DNA of 64,000 bases from Haemophilus parainfluenzae (GCF_014931415.1 NZ_CP063121.1:558001-622000), one strand, 5' to 3'. Positions 1 to 9,774 are shown, counted from the first letter of the stretch. Numbers and translations are program-made. Notes: generated from the letters alone by a model not told the origin.

Positions 1-1424
1 CATTTGGTTTCATTGGTGGTATCGATAGTCACTGCTTCGAAGAAGATTATTTGAAATCATTAATTAAAGAAGTTGCACCTGAAAAATTAAACCAAAAACG
101 TCCATTCCGTTTAGCAGTTATTCAATTAGGTACTTATGACGGTACAATTTATAACGCACGTCAAGTGGTAGATAAAATTGGTCATCTTTGTGACTACATC
201 TTATTCGACTCTGCATGGGTAGGTTATGAACAATTCATTCCAATGATGAAAGACTGTTCTCCATTATTGCTTGAATTAAATGAAAATGACCCGGGTATTT
301 TAGTGACTCAATCTGTTCATAAACAACAAGCAGGTTTCTCACAAACTTCACAAATTCACAAAAAAGATAAACACATTAAAGGTCAAGATCGTTATGTAAA
401 CCACAAACGTTTCAATAATGCCTTTATGTTACATGCGTCAACCAGTCCGTTCTATCCATTATTTGCGGCATTAGATGTGAATGCGAAAATTCAAGGTAGT
501 GAAGCAGGTCGTCGTTTATGGCATGAATGTGTGAAAGTGGGTATTGAAGCACGTAAATTAGTATTAAATCACTGTGAATTAATTCGTCCATTTATTCCAA
601 CCACAATTAAAGGTAAAAAATGGCAAGATTATGACACAGAAGAAATTGCAACTAATCTCGAATTCTTCAAATTCCACCCAACAGATACATGGCATAAATT
701 TGAAGGCTATGCTGATGAACAATACTTCGTTGACCCATGTAAATTCTTACTTACCACTCCAGGTATTAGCTTAGAAACCGGTGAATATGAAAAATTTGGT
801 GTACCAGCAACTATTCTTGCAAACTACTTACGTGAAAACGGTATTATTCCGGAAAAATGTGACTTGAACTCAATCTTATTCTTGCTCACTCCGGCAGAAA
901 CCCTCACCAAAATGCAAACTTTGGTCGCTCAAATCGCCTTGTTTGAAAAACACATTAAACAAGACTCTTTATTAAAAGATGTATTGCCAACTGTGTATAA
1001 AAACAATGAAGACCGTTACAAAGGCTACACCATCCGTCAATTATGCCAAGAAATGCATGACCTTTATGTAAGCCGCAATGTAAAACAACTTCAAAAAGAC
1101 CTATTCCGCAAAGCAACATTACCGGAATATGCGTTAAATCCACACGATGCGAATATTGAATTCGTTCGTAACAAAGTTGAACTTGTTCCATTAACAGATA
1201 TTGTTGGTCGTGTGGCTGCTGAAGGTGCGTTACCTTATCCTCCAGGTGTGTTATGTGTGGTTCCAGGGGAAAGATGGAGTTCAACTGCACAAAAATACTT
1301 CCTTGCATTAGAAGAAGGTATCAACACACTACCTGGCTTCGCACCTGAAATCCAAGGGGTTTACTTACAAAAAGACCCTGATGGACGTACTCGTGCATAT
1401 GGCTATGTTTTAACTGACTATTAA
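1..1424 (+). CDS. speF: Inducible ornithine decarboxylase, C-terminal two thirds (5' end outside window)
   Basis: The enzyme decarboxylates ornithine to putrescine with PLP in the cytoplasm, consuming a proton, so it serves acid resistance and polyamine supply. The frame is open from the first bases of the window (codons in phase with position 3), so the gene is cut by the window edge; about 473 residues are visible against about 720-730 for the full family. The PLP-binding lysine lies in the SVHKQQAG motif, codon 321-323. The rest matches the large fold-type I ornithine/lysine/arginine decarboxylases, including the C-terminal PYPPG motif. The partner antiporter gene potE follows after 105 bp on the same strand, as in other Pasteurellaceae and enterics. 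Confidence 0.95.
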   Translation, partial: FGFIGGIDSHCFEEDYLKSLIKEVAPEKLNQKRPFRLAVIQLGTYDGTIYNARQVVDKIGHLCDYILFDSAWVGYEQFIPMMKDCSPLLLELNENDPGILVTQSVHKQQAGFSQTSQIHKKDKHIKGQDRYVNHKRFNNAFMLHASTSPFYPLFAALDVNAKIQGSEAGRRLWHECVKVGIEARKLVLNHCELIRPFIPTTIKGKKWQDYDTEEIATNLEFFKFHPTDTWHKFEGYADEQYFVDPCKFLLTTPGISLETGEYEKFGVPATILANYLRENGIIPEKCDLNSILFLLTPAETLTKMQTLVAQIALFEKHIKQDSLLKDVLPTVYKNNEDRYKGYTIRQLCQEMHDLYVSRNVKQLQKDLFRKATLPEYALNPHDANIEFVRNKVELVPLTDIVGRVAAEGALPYPPGVLCVVPGERWSSTAQKYFLALEEGINTLPGFAPEIQGVYLQKDPDGRTRAYGYVLTDY

Positions 1425-1429
1425 TAAAG

Positions 1430-1519
1430 TGAGGTTATGAGGTTTTTCTTCATAACCTTCTCAGCACAAACAAAAAAAGTGCGGTTAAAAACATCTGATT
1501 TTTTGACCGCACTTGTAGG
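1430..1519 (+). promoter_or_regulatory. speF-potE intercistronic region with two hairpins
   Basis: A first stem pairs AGGTTATGA (1432-1440) with TCATAACCT (1450-1458). A second is an inverted pair of uptake signals, AAGTGCGGT at 1477-1485 and its complement at 1506-1514, with stem extension into flanking A and T runs. The right arm ends directly against the potE ribosome binding site (TAGGAG, 1516-1521). No T-run follows the second stem, so it is not a canonical terminator on the plus strand; it could stabilise the speF end or modulate potE translation. Confidence 0.55.
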
Positions 1520-1529
1520 AGTATAAATT

Positions 1530-2849
1530 ATGAGTGCTAAAAGTAATAAAATTGGTGTAGTACAACTCACCATTCTTACCATGGTTAATATGATGGGTTC
1601 CGGTATCATTATGTTACCGACCAAATTAGCCGAAATTGGGACTATTTCCATCGTTTCTTGGCTTGTAACAGCCGTTGGTTCAACAGCCTTAGCTTACGCA
1701 TTCGCACAATGCGGTATGTTCAGTAAAAAATCTGGTGGTATGGGTGGTTATGCGGAATACTCTTTCGGTAAAGCCGGTAACTTCATGGCAAACTACACTT
1801 ACGGTGTATCATTAGTTATTGCGAATACAGCTATCGCAATTTCTGCTGTGGGTTATGGCTCAGAGTTCCTTGGTGCAACCCTTTCTCCACTTTCTATCGC
1901 ATTATGGACCATCTTCACTCTTTGGCTTGCAACCGTTCTTAACTTTGGTGGTGCAAGAATCACTGGTAATATCAGTTCATTCACCATTTGGGGCGTAATC
2001 ATTCCTGTGGTAGGTATTTCAATCATTGGTTGGAAATGGTTTGATGGTACAATGTATGTAAATTCTTGGAACCCACACAATGTACCTACTTTTGAAGCGA
2101 TCGGTGTATCTATTTCAATGACATTATGGGCATTCTTAGGGTTAGAATCAGCTTGTGCGAACGCAGATGCGGTTGAAAACCCAGAGAAAAACGTACCAAT
2201 CGCAGTACTTGGTGGTACTTTAGGGGCAGCGGTAATTTATATCGTTTCAACTAACGTGATCGCAGGTATTGTACCTAACCTTGAACTCGCTAATTCAACA
2301 GCGCCATTCGGTTTAGCCTTTGCTCATATGTTTGATGAAACAATCGGTAAAGTCATCATGGGCTTAATGGTGATGTCTTGCTTCGGTTCATTATTAGGCT
2401 GGCAGTTCACTATTGCTCAAGTATTTAAATCTTCAGCAGAAGAAGGTTATTTCCCAGCATTCTTCAAAAAAGTCACCAGTAAAGATGCACCAATCGTTGG
2501 TATGGTGACCATTACTGCGTTACAAACTTTACTATCATTAATGACAATCAGCCCATCATTAAATAAACAATTCAATGTGTTGGTGGACTTAGCGGTAGTA
2601 ACAAACGTTATTCCATACTTGCTCTCAATGGCAGCACTTGCAGTGTTATTGAAAGCAGAGAATGTTGCGCCACAAAAATATAAAACAACCGTCTTTGTTG
2701 CCTTTATCGGTTCACTCTATAGTATCTATGCGCTTTATGCAGCTGGTGAACAAGCGATGTTATATGGTTCAATTGTGACCTTTATCGGTTGGACATTGTA
2801 TGGTTTTGTTTCTTACAAATTTGACCTTAAAAAATCACAAGCAAATTAA
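1530..2849 (+). CDS. potE: Putrescine-ornithine antiporter
   Basis: This 439-residue inner-membrane protein of the APC superfamily exchanges external ornithine for internal putrescine. The sequence shows about 12 hydrophobic segments, the N-terminal APC motif with GSGIIMLP (residues about 24-31), and conserved charged residues between helices. The length matches E. coli PotE (439). The start is supported by a TAGGAG ribosome binding site 9 bp upstream. It follows speF and completes the decarboxylase-antiporter pair that removes cytoplasmic protons and supplies putrescine. Confidence 0.95.
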   Translation: MSAKSNKIGVVQLTILTMVNMMGSGIIMLPTKLAEIGTISIVSWLVTAVGSTALAYAFAQCGMFSKKSGGMGGYAEYSFGKAGNFMANYTYGVSLVIANTAIAISAVGYGSEFLGATLSPLSIALWTIFTLWLATVLNFGGARITGNISSFTIWGVIIPVVGISIIGWKWFDGTMYVNSWNPHNVPTFEAIGVSISMTLWAFLGLESACANADAVENPEKNVPIAVLGGTLGAAVIYIVSTNVIAGIVPNLELANSTAPFGLAFAHMFDETIGKVIMGLMVMSCFGSLLGWQFTIAQVFKSSAEEGYFPAFFKKVTSKDAPIVGMVTITALQTLLSLMTISPSLNKQFNVLVDLAVVTNVIPYLLSMAALAVLLKAENVAPQKYKTTVFVAFIGSLYSIYALYAAGEQAMLYGSIVTFIGWTLYGFVSYKFDLKKSQAN

Positions 2850-2857
2850 AAAAGAAA

Positions 2858-2884
2858 AGCCTACATCTTTATGTAGGCCTTTCG
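2858..2884 (+). terminator. Terminator after potE
   Basis: GCCTACAT (2859-2866) pairs with ATGTAGGC (2871-2878) around a CTTT loop, followed by CTTTCG. This is a reasonable plus-strand terminator just after the potE stop. Confidence 0.7.
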
Positions 2885-2906
2885 AGTTGCAATAAGCTTA
2901 AAGTAT

Positions 2907-2948
2907 AAAAGCGCGGTTGAGAATTAACTTGTTTTCAACCGCGCTTTT
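2907..2948. terminator. Bidirectional terminator built from variant uptake-signal pair
   Basis: A perfect 14-bp stem, AAAAGCGCGGTTGA (2907-2920) against its complement (2935-2948), lies between convergent potE and rseC. The core is the variant GCGCGGT on both arms rather than GTGCGGT, so both arms have changed in a compensatory way, which preserves the hairpin while departing from the uptake consensus. A/T runs on both sides suit termination in both directions. Confidence 0.8.
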
Positions 2949-2951
2949 TAT

Positions 2952-3392
2952 TTAGGACAATACTCTCAACAATACAGGTTGAAATTCCGTTTGTTGGCCA
3001 AGTTTTCGGGTGTAACGTTTAACCATGACAAAGGAAAGTGCGGTCAACATAAAGATTAAAATCGCACGGATGAGCTCATTTTCACTGATATAGTTAGAAA
3101 GCAATGTTGCAACCAATAGTGTGAAAAGCGGCACGATATACATTAACAATGCTGAAAATAACATGGATTTTTCTTCTAGACCGATTTCTACCATTTGACC
3201 TGTACGTAGTGGCGTAATGGTTTCGAGCGTGAAGATATGTTCGCCTCGTTTTCCATTGAGTTCAGACAGGGAAGCTGTCCCACAGGCTTCTCTAGCCGAA
3301 CAAGCTCCACAGGCGCTTTGTGATTGACATTTCACTTTAGCAAGGCCTGTTTCCGCATCATAGCTCATCACAACGGCACTTTCTTTTAGCAT
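2952..3392 (-). CDS. rseC: SoxR-reducing system / sigma-E regulatory protein RseC
   Basis: This 146-residue inner-membrane protein belongs to the RseC/MucC family. The N-terminal region carries the conserved cysteine cluster [10 protein letters not shown] (around residues 28-37), and two hydrophobic segments occupy about residues 78-98 and 104-122. In E. coli rseC is the last gene of rpoE-rseABC and is tied to SoxR reduction and sigma-E control. Here it is last in a trmA-rsmJ-rseC unit, about 25 kb from rpoE-rseA-rseB. It overlaps the end of rsmJ by 7 bp. Confidence 0.9.
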   Translation of the reverse strand: MLKESAVVMSYDAETGLAKVKCQSQSACGACSAREACGTASLSELNGKRGEHIFTLETITPLRTGQMVEIGLEEKSMLFSALLMYIVPLFTLLVATLLSNYISENELIRAILIFMLTALSFVMVKRYTRKLGQQTEFQPVLLRVLS

Positions 3393-4153
3393 TTTGCTTC
3401 TCCCATATAAATATCAAAGCGGTGATTTTTGGTTTCACGACTAACATGGGGCGCTTTTTGCGCTAAAAATTCCGCATAATCAGGACGTTTTACCACCACG
3501 CGTTTACAGGCTAATTGTAGCGCAGGTGTCAAGAGCTCATCGGCATCCAAATCGGCACCAACTAAATGTTGGAATACACGCATTTCTTTTTTAACTAGGG
3601 CGGATTTTTGTTTGTGCGGATACATTGGATCCAAATACACCACATCGGCACTATCGATTTGTGGATTGAGTTCGGCAATATGATGAACATCTAGTAAGCG
3701 CATATTTTGTTGCATCATTTCGCCTATTTCTGCATCTTGATAGGCGCGGTTGAGACCATCCTGCAATAGCAAATATACTACTGGATGACGTTCTACTAAG
3801 CGCACTTGGCAACCGATAGAAGCTAAAACAAAGGCATCTCGACCAAGTCCTGCGGTGGCATCAATCACGGAAGGCAATTCTGAGCCCTTAATGCCTACAG
3901 CTTTGGCAATAGCTTCGCCACGCCCACCGCCAAATTTACGACGATGAGCCATTGCGCCGGCTACGAAATCTACAAACACATCGCCCAATTTGGGTTCATC
4001 CAGTTTACGCAAGGCAAGATGGGTTTCAGTTTGTACCAATGCAAGCGGACTTTCAGTACAATGCTCGATACCAAGAGAGGAACAAAGTGCGGTCAATTCT
4101 GACAATGTTCCCGATTCAGCAAGCAGTTGAATTTTTATTTTCTCACCAGCCAT
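3386..4153 (-). CDS. rsmJ: 16S rRNA (guanine-1516-N2)-methyltransferase
   Basis: This 255-residue SAM-dependent methyltransferase (YhiQ/RsmJ family) methylates G1516 of 16S rRNA in the small subunit. The SAM-binding motif [13 protein letters not shown] and the catalytic-face motif [10 protein letters not shown] are both intact, and the conserved [10 protein letters not shown] basic block precedes them. The start overlaps the end of trmA by 19 bp, which implies translational coupling. The pairing of an rRNA and a tRNA methyltransferase is an RNA-modification unit. Confidence 0.93.
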   Translation of the reverse strand: MAGEKIKIQLLAESGTLSELTALCSSLGIEHCTESPLALVQTETHLALRKLDEPKLGDVFVDFVAGAMAHRRKFGGGRGEAIAKAVGIKGSELPSVIDATAGLGRDAFVLASIGCQVRLVERHPVVYLLLQDGLNRAYQDAEIGEMMQQNMRLLDVHHIAELNPQIDSADVVYLDPMYPHKQKSALVKKEMRVFQHLVGADLDADELLTPALQLACKRVVVKRPDYAEFLAQKAPHVSRETKNHRFDIYMGEAKC

Positions 4154-5226
4154 ACGCCGCTTTCCATATGATCTGTGTAAGGGAATTGATCAAACAGCGC
4201 CGCTTTTTCAATGCGGTGGGTTTGGCTTAGGGTCTGCAAGTTCTCGCAAAGGGTATGTGGATTGCAGGAAATATACAAAATACGATCGTAATTCTGCACC
4301 AGTTTTACTGTGTCAGGGTCAAGTCCTGCTCGTGGTGGATCAACAAAAATTGTATTGCATTGATAGGCTTTTAAATCAATGCCTTTTAAGCGATTAAATT
4401 CACGTACGCCATTCATTGCTTGGGTAAATTCTTCTGCCGACATACGAATAATTTGCAGATTATCTATACCATTTTCCGCAATATTAAATTGTGCAGCTGC
4501 AACAGATGGCTTGGCGATTTCGGTAGCAAGGACTTTACGGAAGTTTTGTGCAAGGGCGATAGAGAAATTGCCGTTGCCGCAGTACAGCTCTAATAAATCG
4601 CCCTGAGAACCTTGAGTGCAATCAATCGCCCACTCCAACATCTTGCAATTCACGGCTGCATTTGGCTGAGTAAAACTATTTTCTACTTGGCGATAAACAT
4701 AATTGCGTCCTTTTATCGGTAACACTTCATCGACAAAATCTTGCTCTAAACAGATTTTTTGTTTACTCGCACGACCAATCAGTTGCACATCAAAACCAAG
4801 TTGTTGTAATTCGCCTTTCAAGTTTTCGGCAGCATTTTGCCATTCTTCCGTAAGTTGCTTGTGGTAAAGCAGGCTTACAATAATTTTATTGCTAAGCGTG
4901 CTCAAATAATCAATTTGAAACAGTTTTTTATGCAATACTTCCTGCGTTTTTAACAACGGTAGTAAGGCTTTCATCATGCGATTTATCAGTTCACTGGCAA
5001 TCGGGAATTCATCCACTCGATAACGCTGCAAGGTGCTTTGATCAAACATGATGTGATAAAAATCGCCTTTATCATGCCAAATACGAAATTCTGCACGCAT
5101 CCTATAATGGCTGGTCGGCGAATCAAACACGGCTATTTCTGGGGCATTAAAAGGCTGCAAAAGTGCGGTCAGTTTTTCAGTCTTTTTTTGCAGAAGTTCG
5201 GTATATTGGGAAACGGGTAGTTGCAT
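4135..5226 (-). CDS. trmA: tRNA (uracil-5-)-methyltransferase
   Basis: The enzyme makes ribothymidine at U54 of the tRNA T-loop using SAM. At 363 residues it is the usual TrmA length. The SAM fold carries the [16 protein letters not shown] motif, then FVDPPRAG, then the nucleophile cysteine in ILYISCNP, and it ends with the [11 protein letters not shown] tail typical of TrmA. The N-terminus includes the stretch EKLTALLQP, which is encoded by an inverted uptake signal (core at 5161-5169). It is first in the trmA-rsmJ-rseC unit. Confidence 0.95.
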   Translation of the reverse strand: MQLPVSQYTELLQKKTEKLTALLQPFNAPEIAVFDSPTSHYRMRAEFRIWHDKGDFYHIMFDQSTLQRYRVDEFPIASELINRMMKALLPLLKTQEVLHKKLFQIDYLSTLSNKIIVSLLYHKQLTEEWQNAAENLKGELQQLGFDVQLIGRASKQKICLEQDFVDEVLPIKGRNYVYRQVENSFTQPNAAVNCKMLEWAIDCTQGSQGDLLELYCGNGNFSIALAQNFRKVLATEIAKPSVAAAQFNIAENGIDNLQIIRMSAEEFTQAMNGVREFNRLKGIDLKAYQCNTIFVDPPRAGLDPDTVKLVQNYDRILYISCNPHTLCENLQTLSQTHRIEKAALFDQFPYTDHMESGVWLVRK

Positions 5227-5293
5227 TGATGTTTACGTTTGAATGATAAATATCCCACAGCCCTTGGCAAGCATGGGGATTGAGTAAAAAAGC

Positions 5294-5321
5294 AAAAGGC
5301 AAGCTTCTGCCTGCCTTTTTA
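5294..5321 (-). terminator. Terminator after maoP
   Basis: AAAGGCAAGC and GCCTGCCTTT (5296-5319) form a 10-bp stem with one mismatch around TTCT. Read on the minus strand it is followed by a T-rich stretch just past the maoP stop. Confidence 0.65.
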
Positions 5322-5327
5322 AGTGTA

Positions 5328-5663
5328 TTATTCGCCAGAATAATCTTCGCCGCCAGAAGCCGCTTCGCTCACATCACCTGATAAGGTGTAAACACGTTTT
5401 GTTGTGTTAATGCGAGTACGATATTTATTCCAGGTTTTTTCGAAGAAAGTTTCCGGTGCACGTTCACCACGGCAAAAAGCAACAAATTCTTTTTCTTCTT
5501 TTGTCGCTGGCTTGCGTTCGCCTGAATCTAATGCTTTAAACGCTTGACCATATTGCTCTAATACTTGGGATTCTTTGATTGTATAATCACCATGACGGGA
5601 AAATCCGCGTGGGTAGTTTTTGTCGTCAAAAAAACGACGAGTAACACTGAAACTAGCAGCCAT
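5328..5663 (-). CDS. maoP: MaoP/YifE family macrodomain Ori organisation protein
   Basis: This small (111-residue) DUF413 protein matches E. coli YifE/MaoP, which acts with the maoS site to organise the Ori macrodomain. The family signature [17 protein letters not shown] lies near the N-terminus and a CRGER block in the middle, and the acidic C-terminal tail EDYSGE is also family-like. An ATG at 5669 would add MI, but the AAGAGAG ribosome binding site fits the ATG at 5663 better. Whether a maoS-like site exists near here cannot be told from sequence. Confidence 0.88.
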   Translation of the reverse strand: MAASFSVTRRFFDDKNYPRGFSRHGDYTIKESQVLEQYGQAFKALDSGERKPATKEEKEFVAFCRGERAPETFFEKTWNKYRTRINTTKRVYTLSGDVSEAASGGEDYSGE

Positions 5664-5716
5664 AATCATCTCTCTTCTTTATATTTAAAAACGGCAGGCA
5701 TTAAACCAATTTTTTT

Positions 5717-6322
5717 TTATTTTTGCAATAAACCTTTCACGGTTTCTACATAATCTTTGACAAAATCATCGTAATTTAAGCCTTCAGGGTTTACACGATA
5801 TTTGCCATTTACATAGAAATCAGGTACGCCATGTACTTTAAACTGCTCAGCCGCATTCACTTGTTTATTCACTAAACCGTTTACAGCAAAGCTGTTGATG
5901 TTGTTATCAAATTGTTCTGCAGTCACACCGTTATCAATGAAGATTTTACGAATATCGTCCATTGAGCTTAATTTATCTTGCTGTGCCGCTTCGAATAAAG
6001 GCGCTTTCACTTTGCTTTCTGCACCAAGTGCCATCGCTAATGCCCATGCACGAGTGAGGTTTTCAGATTGACGACCTAAGAAGTTAACGTGATATTGTTT
6101 AAATTCAGTGCCTTTTGGTAAGCTTTCTGCAACTTGTTTTGGAATATGGTATTCCATTTCAAAGGCGTAGCAATGCGGGCAGTAGAAAGAGAAAAATTCA
6201 ATCACTTCAGGCTGTGCAGAAGCGGTTTGACCCACTTGAACGTATTGTTTACCTTCTTCTAGATTAGCTGCGAATGCGTTAAATGAAAATAAAGCACCGA
6301 GTAAAAATAAAACTTTTTTCAT
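5717..6322 (-). CDS. dsbA: Periplasmic thiol:disulfide oxidoreductase DsbA
   Basis: The protein (201 residues) introduces disulfides into exported proteins. It has a typical signal peptide ending FNAFA, the CPHC active site (FFSFYCPHCYAFEM, about residues 45-58) and the cis-proline loop VPDFYVNGKY near the C-terminus. It lies 9 bp downstream of yihD, as in E. coli, where yihA-dsbA linkage is also found. In H. influenzae this protein (Por) is needed for competence, which fits the uptake-signal-rich genome. Confidence 0.95.
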   Translation of the reverse strand: MKKVLFLLGALFSFNAFAANLEEGKQYVQVGQTASAQPEVIEFFSFYCPHCYAFEMEYHIPKQVAESLPKGTEFKQYHVNFLGRQSENLTRAWALAMALGAESKVKAPLFEAAQQDKLSSMDDIRKIFIDNGVTAEQFDNNINSFAVNGLVNKQVNAAEQFKVHGVPDFYVNGKYRVNPEGLNYDDFVKDYVETVKGLLQK

Positions 6323-6331
6323 TTGTTTTCC

Positions 6332-6598
6332 TTATTTAATAATTCCGCGCGCTTTTAACAATGCGGTTTTAAAATCTTCTTCATAATCTTTTTTGATACC
6401 TGGAATCGGCTCAAACTTATCTGTGCCATGCATTTTTAAATGATAAATAATCACTTCATCAGATAATTCTGCCACGGGCTTATCGAAACCTGCTTCATCA
6501 GCAATTTTTTGCAAAATTTGTAGCAAGCTAAGATCTGGGTCTTTAGACCAGTAAGGTTGTAAAAGTTCCAAAACTTCATTTAAACGCTTACATTTCAT
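6332..6598 (-). CDS. yihD: YihD family (DUF1040) conserved protein
   Basis: This 88-residue cytoplasmic protein is nearly collinear with E. coli YihD (MKCKRLNEV start, then [11 protein letters not shown] and [15 protein letters not shown]). Its biochemical role is not established. It is predicted to be helical, with no membrane segment or signal. It is immediately upstream of dsbA and divergent from mobA, the same order as in enteric bacteria, so it is probably co-transcribed with dsbA. Confidence 0.9.
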   Translation of the reverse strand: MKCKRLNEVLELLQPYWSKDPDLSLLQILQKIADEAGFDKPVAELSDEVIIYHLKMHGTDKFEPIPGIKKDYEEDFKTALLKARGIIK

Positions 6599-6664
6599 TG
6601 CTATTTCCTTTTAAATGGAGAAAAATAAGGCTAGATCATACTTCAAATAAGGCAATAAGAAAAT

Positions 6665-7231
6665 ATGGAATACACAATAAGTGCGGTTATTTTGGCTGGC
6701 GGAAAAGCACGGAGAATGAATGGGGCGGATAAAGGCTTACAGCTTTTACAAAATAAACCGTTAATTAGTCATGTGATTGAGCGCTTACAACCCCAAGTGG
6801 TTGATATATCGATTAATGCTAATCGTCACCATACGGAGTATGCTCAATGGGGGTTTCCCGTATTTTCAGATGAATTGCCTGATTTTCAGGGGCCGTTGAG
6901 CGGTATGTTAACAGCACTCGAAAAAGCTAAAACGGATTTTGTACTTTTTGTGCCTTGTGATAGTCCGTATTTTCCACAAAACTTATTAGAAAAACTAAAA
7001 AGCGCGGTTAAAAATGACCGCACTTTAATGGCTTATGCAAAAGATAAAGAGCGTGAACACCCGACATTTTGTTTGATGTCTATTCTGCTTAAAGAGAAGT
7101 TACGTGCTTATTTAAACGAGGGCGAACGTCGCTTATTACAATTTATGAACAAAAATGGCGCGGTTGCTGTCCAATTTGACGAACAAGAAGGACGATTTGT
7201 AAATTTTAATACCTTAGAAGATTTACAATAA
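6665..7231 (+). CDS. mobA: Molybdenum cofactor guanylyltransferase
   Basis: MobA transfers GMP from GTP to Mo-molybdopterin, forming the MGD cofactor used by DMSO, TMAO, nitrate and formate enzymes. The nucleotide-binding motif AVILAGGKARRMNGADKGL is at residues about 8-26, followed by the PCDSPYFP metal-binding segment. The 188-residue length is typical. An internal inverted uptake-signal pair (about 7001-7025) encodes SAVKNDRTL within the protein. Its adapter partner mobB is 23 kb away at 29795. Confidence 0.93.
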   Translation: MEYTISAVILAGGKARRMNGADKGLQLLQNKPLISHVIERLQPQVVDISINANRHHTEYAQWGFPVFSDELPDFQGPLSGMLTALEKAKTDFVLFVPCDSPYFPQNLLEKLKSAVKNDRTLMAYAKDKEREHPTFCLMSILLKEKLRAYLNEGERRLLQFMNKNGAVAVQFDEQEGRFVNFNTLEDLQ

Positions 7232-7312
7232 ATTATTTGTTTAACCTTGAATTTTGTAAAAAATTCTCCATTATTGCAGTGTTTACTTTCTATTTTATTG
7301 AGGAACTTTATT

Positions 7313-8161
7313 ATGATGCGAATCCTTTTATTTTTAGCCACTAACTTTGCTGTGATGCTTGTGTTAGGGATTATTTTAAATGTGACCGGTATTGCAGGAA
7401 ATAGTACAGGTGGCATTTTAATTATGGCGATGCTTTTCGGTTTTGCCGGATCATTGATTTCGTTATTTTTATCAAAAACCATGGCATTGCGCTCTGTGGG
7501 CGCGGAAGTGATTACTGAACCGCGTAATCAAGCTGAACGTTGGTTGGTAGAAACGGTACGCCGTCAAGCGCAACAAGCAGGCATCCCAATGCCAGATGTG
7601 GCGATTTACCATTCTAATGATGCGAATGCTTTTGCTACAGGGGCAACAAAAAACAATTCTTTAGTCGCGATTAGTACAGGCTTATTAAACTCCATGACGG
7701 AAGAAGAAGCTGAAGCGGTATTAGCTCACGAAGTCTCCCACATTGCGAATGGCGATATGGTGACCATGACTTTATTACAAGGCGTATTGAATACCTTTGT
7801 GATTTTCTTATCTCGTGTAATTGCTAATGTGGTGGCAAGTTCTCGTAATGGCGATGAAGAAAGCCGCAGCTCAGGCATTTACTTCTTAGTTTCAATGGTG
7901 TTAGAAATTGTATTTGGTATTTTAGCGAGCATTATTGCGATGTGGTTCTCACGCTATCGCGAATACCGCGCAGATGCAGGTTCTGCACAACTTGTTGGTA
8001 AAGAAAAAATGATTGCGGCATTGCAACGTTTACAACAAATTCATGAGCCGCAAGAGATGGAAGGTTCACTTAATGCCTTTATGATTAATGGCAAACGCAG
8101 CGAACTCTTTATGAGCCATCCTCCGCTTGAAAAACGTATCGAAGCATTACGTAGTTTATAA
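7313..8161 (+). CDS. htpX: Membrane-bound zinc protease HtpX
   Basis: HtpX (282 residues) is an M48 inner-membrane metalloprotease that degrades misfolded membrane proteins. The zinc motif HEVSH is present in [17 protein letters not shown], with the third ligand in the later EYRADAGSA block. Four hydrophobic segments are visible (two N-terminal, two after the active site). The ATG at 7313 with GAGGAA at 7300-7305 gives the family N-terminus [11 protein letters not shown]; an upstream in-frame extension is less likely. Confidence 0.93.
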   Translation: MMRILLFLATNFAVMLVLGIILNVTGIAGNSTGGILIMAMLFGFAGSLISLFLSKTMALRSVGAEVITEPRNQAERWLVETVRRQAQQAGIPMPDVAIYHSNDANAFATGATKNNSLVAISTGLLNSMTEEEAEAVLAHEVSHIANGDMVTMTLLQGVLNTFVIFLSRVIANVVASSRNGDEESRSSGIYFLVSMVLEIVFGILASIIAMWFSRYREYRADAGSAQLVGKEKMIAALQRLQQIHEPQEMEGSLNAFMINGKRSELFMSHPPLEKRIEALRSL

Positions 8162-8175
8162 AAGATAAAAAAACA

Positions 8176-8205
8176 AAGGGCTAAATGTAATATTTAGCCC
8201 TTTTT
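8176..8205. terminator. Bidirectional terminator between htpX and pepD
   Basis: GGGCTAAAT (8178-8186) and ATTTAGCCC (8192-8200) form a 9-bp stem, flanked by A-runs upstream and TTTTTATTTG downstream. It serves both convergent genes. Confidence 0.85.
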
Positions 8206-8214
8206 ATTTGTAGA

Positions 8215-9663
8215 TTATTTAATATCCGCTAAGACTTTAGTGAGTAATTCCCAGTAAGTTTGTACTGTTGAAATTTGGACTTTTTCATCTGGCGAATGCG
8301 CATTACGAATAGTTGGTCCCACAGAAATCATATCAATATTCGGATAATGTTCTTTCAACAAGCCACATTCAAGCCCCGCGTGAATCACTTTAATCTCAGG
8401 CTCTTTGCCAAGCACTTCTGCATAATGTTTTTTCATTAATGTCAAAATTGCGGTGTCATTTACTGGTTTCCAACCTGGGTAAGAACCTGAAAATTCAACT
8501 GTTGCACCAGTGAGTTTAGCGAGTGAGGTTAAGGTGTCTTCTACATATTCTTTACCGCTTTCAATCAATGAGCGAATAAGAATTGTGCCTTCGATTTTAT
8601 CTTCAAGGGTTTTTAACACACCAATACTTAATGAGCTTTCCACGACGTTTTTGATTACATCACTGTTACGAATCACACCGTTTGGTAACACATTCAGCAA
8701 ATTAATCACTTGTTGGGTGCTTTCAAGCGTGAAGGTTTGTTGTGGATTTTCAACTTGCTCAACTGTTAAAGTTAAGTTTGGCTCAGCGATAGCAAGCTCT
8801 TCTTTCAATAAAACTTCAAAATTTTTGACCGCACTTTTTACGCTTTCTACATCATGATTGAAGCAAATAGTTGTAGCCGCTTCACGTGGAATCGCATTAC
8901 GAATTGATCCACCGCGAATTTCTGCAAGAGCAAAGTGCGGTTGATTTTGTGAAAGTTTTGCTAATAAACGCGCTAATACTTTAATCGCATTCGCACGTGT
9001 GGTGTGAATATCACAACCAGAGTGACCGCCGCGTAAACCTTTTAAGTTAATTTGCAAACTATGGCTGAATGAATTGCTTTCACGGTGAACAGGTAGTTCA
9101 ACATTAGCATTCACCCCACCAGCACAACCAATATAGATTTCACCGATTTCTTCGGTATCAGTATTAATTAAGATTTCTGATTTTAACCAGTTGCGGCGAA
9201 GATTTACAGCACCATCCATGCCGGTTTCTTCAGTCATGGTGAGTAACACTTCAAGCGGAGGATGTGCAATATCGGTACTTTCTAATACCGCTAAGGTTGA
9301 GGCTAAACCAATACCGTTATCCGCACCGAGTGTGGTACCTTGAGCTTTTACCCAATCCCCGTCGATATAAGGACGAATAGGGTCTTGGGTAAAATTATGA
9401 GGATTGCCTTCATTGGCTTGTGGCACCATATCTAAATGTGCTTGTAAGACAACAGGTTGGCTATTTTCCATCCCTGCGGTAGCGGGTTTACGAATTAATA
9501 CATTGCCGGCTTCATCACGTTCTGCAAAGAATTGTTTTTCTTTTGCCCAGTTGACAATAAAAGTGGCGAGTGCATCTTCATGATGTGAAGGATGTGGAAT
9601 CGCACAAATTTGATCAAACCATTTCCAAAGTAATTGCGGTTGTAATGTGATAATTTCTGACAT
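8215..9663 (-). CDS. pepD: Cytosol non-specific dipeptidase (aminoacyl-histidine dipeptidase)
   Basis: This 482-residue M20C metallopeptidase hydrolyses Xaa-His and many other dipeptides in the cytoplasm. Metal-binding motifs are clear: [19 protein letters not shown], the catalytic glutamates in [14 protein letters not shown], and the late HAGLECG. It is divergent from gpt, the same order as in H. influenzae. Uptake-signal cores near 8825 and 8935 lie inside the gene. Confidence 0.95.
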   Translation of the reverse strand: MSEIITLQPQLLWKWFDQICAIPHPSHHEDALATFIVNWAKEKQFFAERDEAGNVLIRKPATAGMENSQPVVLQAHLDMVPQANEGNPHNFTQDPIRPYIDGDWVKAQGTTLGADNGIGLASTLAVLESTDIAHPPLEVLLTMTEETGMDGAVNLRRNWLKSEILINTDTEEIGEIYIGCAGGVNANVELPVHRESNSFSHSLQINLKGLRGGHSGCDIHTTRANAIKVLARLLAKLSQNQPHFALAEIRGGSIRNAIPREAATTICFNHDVESVKSAVKNFEVLLKEELAIAEPNLTLTVEQVENPQQTFTLESTQQVINLLNVLPNGVIRNSDVIKNVVESSLSIGVLKTLEDKIEGTILIRSLIESGKEYVEDTLTSLAKLTGATVEFSGSYPGWKPVNDTAILTLMKKHYAEVLGKEPEIKVIHAGLECGLLKEHYPNIDMISVGPTIRNAHSPDEKVQISTVQTYWELLTKVLADIK

Positions 9664-9690
9664 AATGAACTCCTTTTTTCATTAAAATTT

Positions 9691-9745
9691 TTGCGGAAAT
9701 CATAGCATAAAACGCCATTTCAGGTTAAAATTCCGCAATTTTTTT
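9691..9745 (+). promoter_or_regulatory. Inverted repeat with T-run upstream of gpt
   Basis: TTGCGGAA (9691-9698) is repeated inverted as TTCCGCAA (9731-9738), which is followed by a run of seven Ts, 30 bp before the gpt start. It could be an attenuator-like hairpin with a 32-nt loop, or an operator pair in the pepD-gpt divergent region. It does not match a PurR box. Confidence 0.35.
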
Positions 9746-9774
9746 ATTTAGCGACAAAGTTTAAGGTATTTGTT

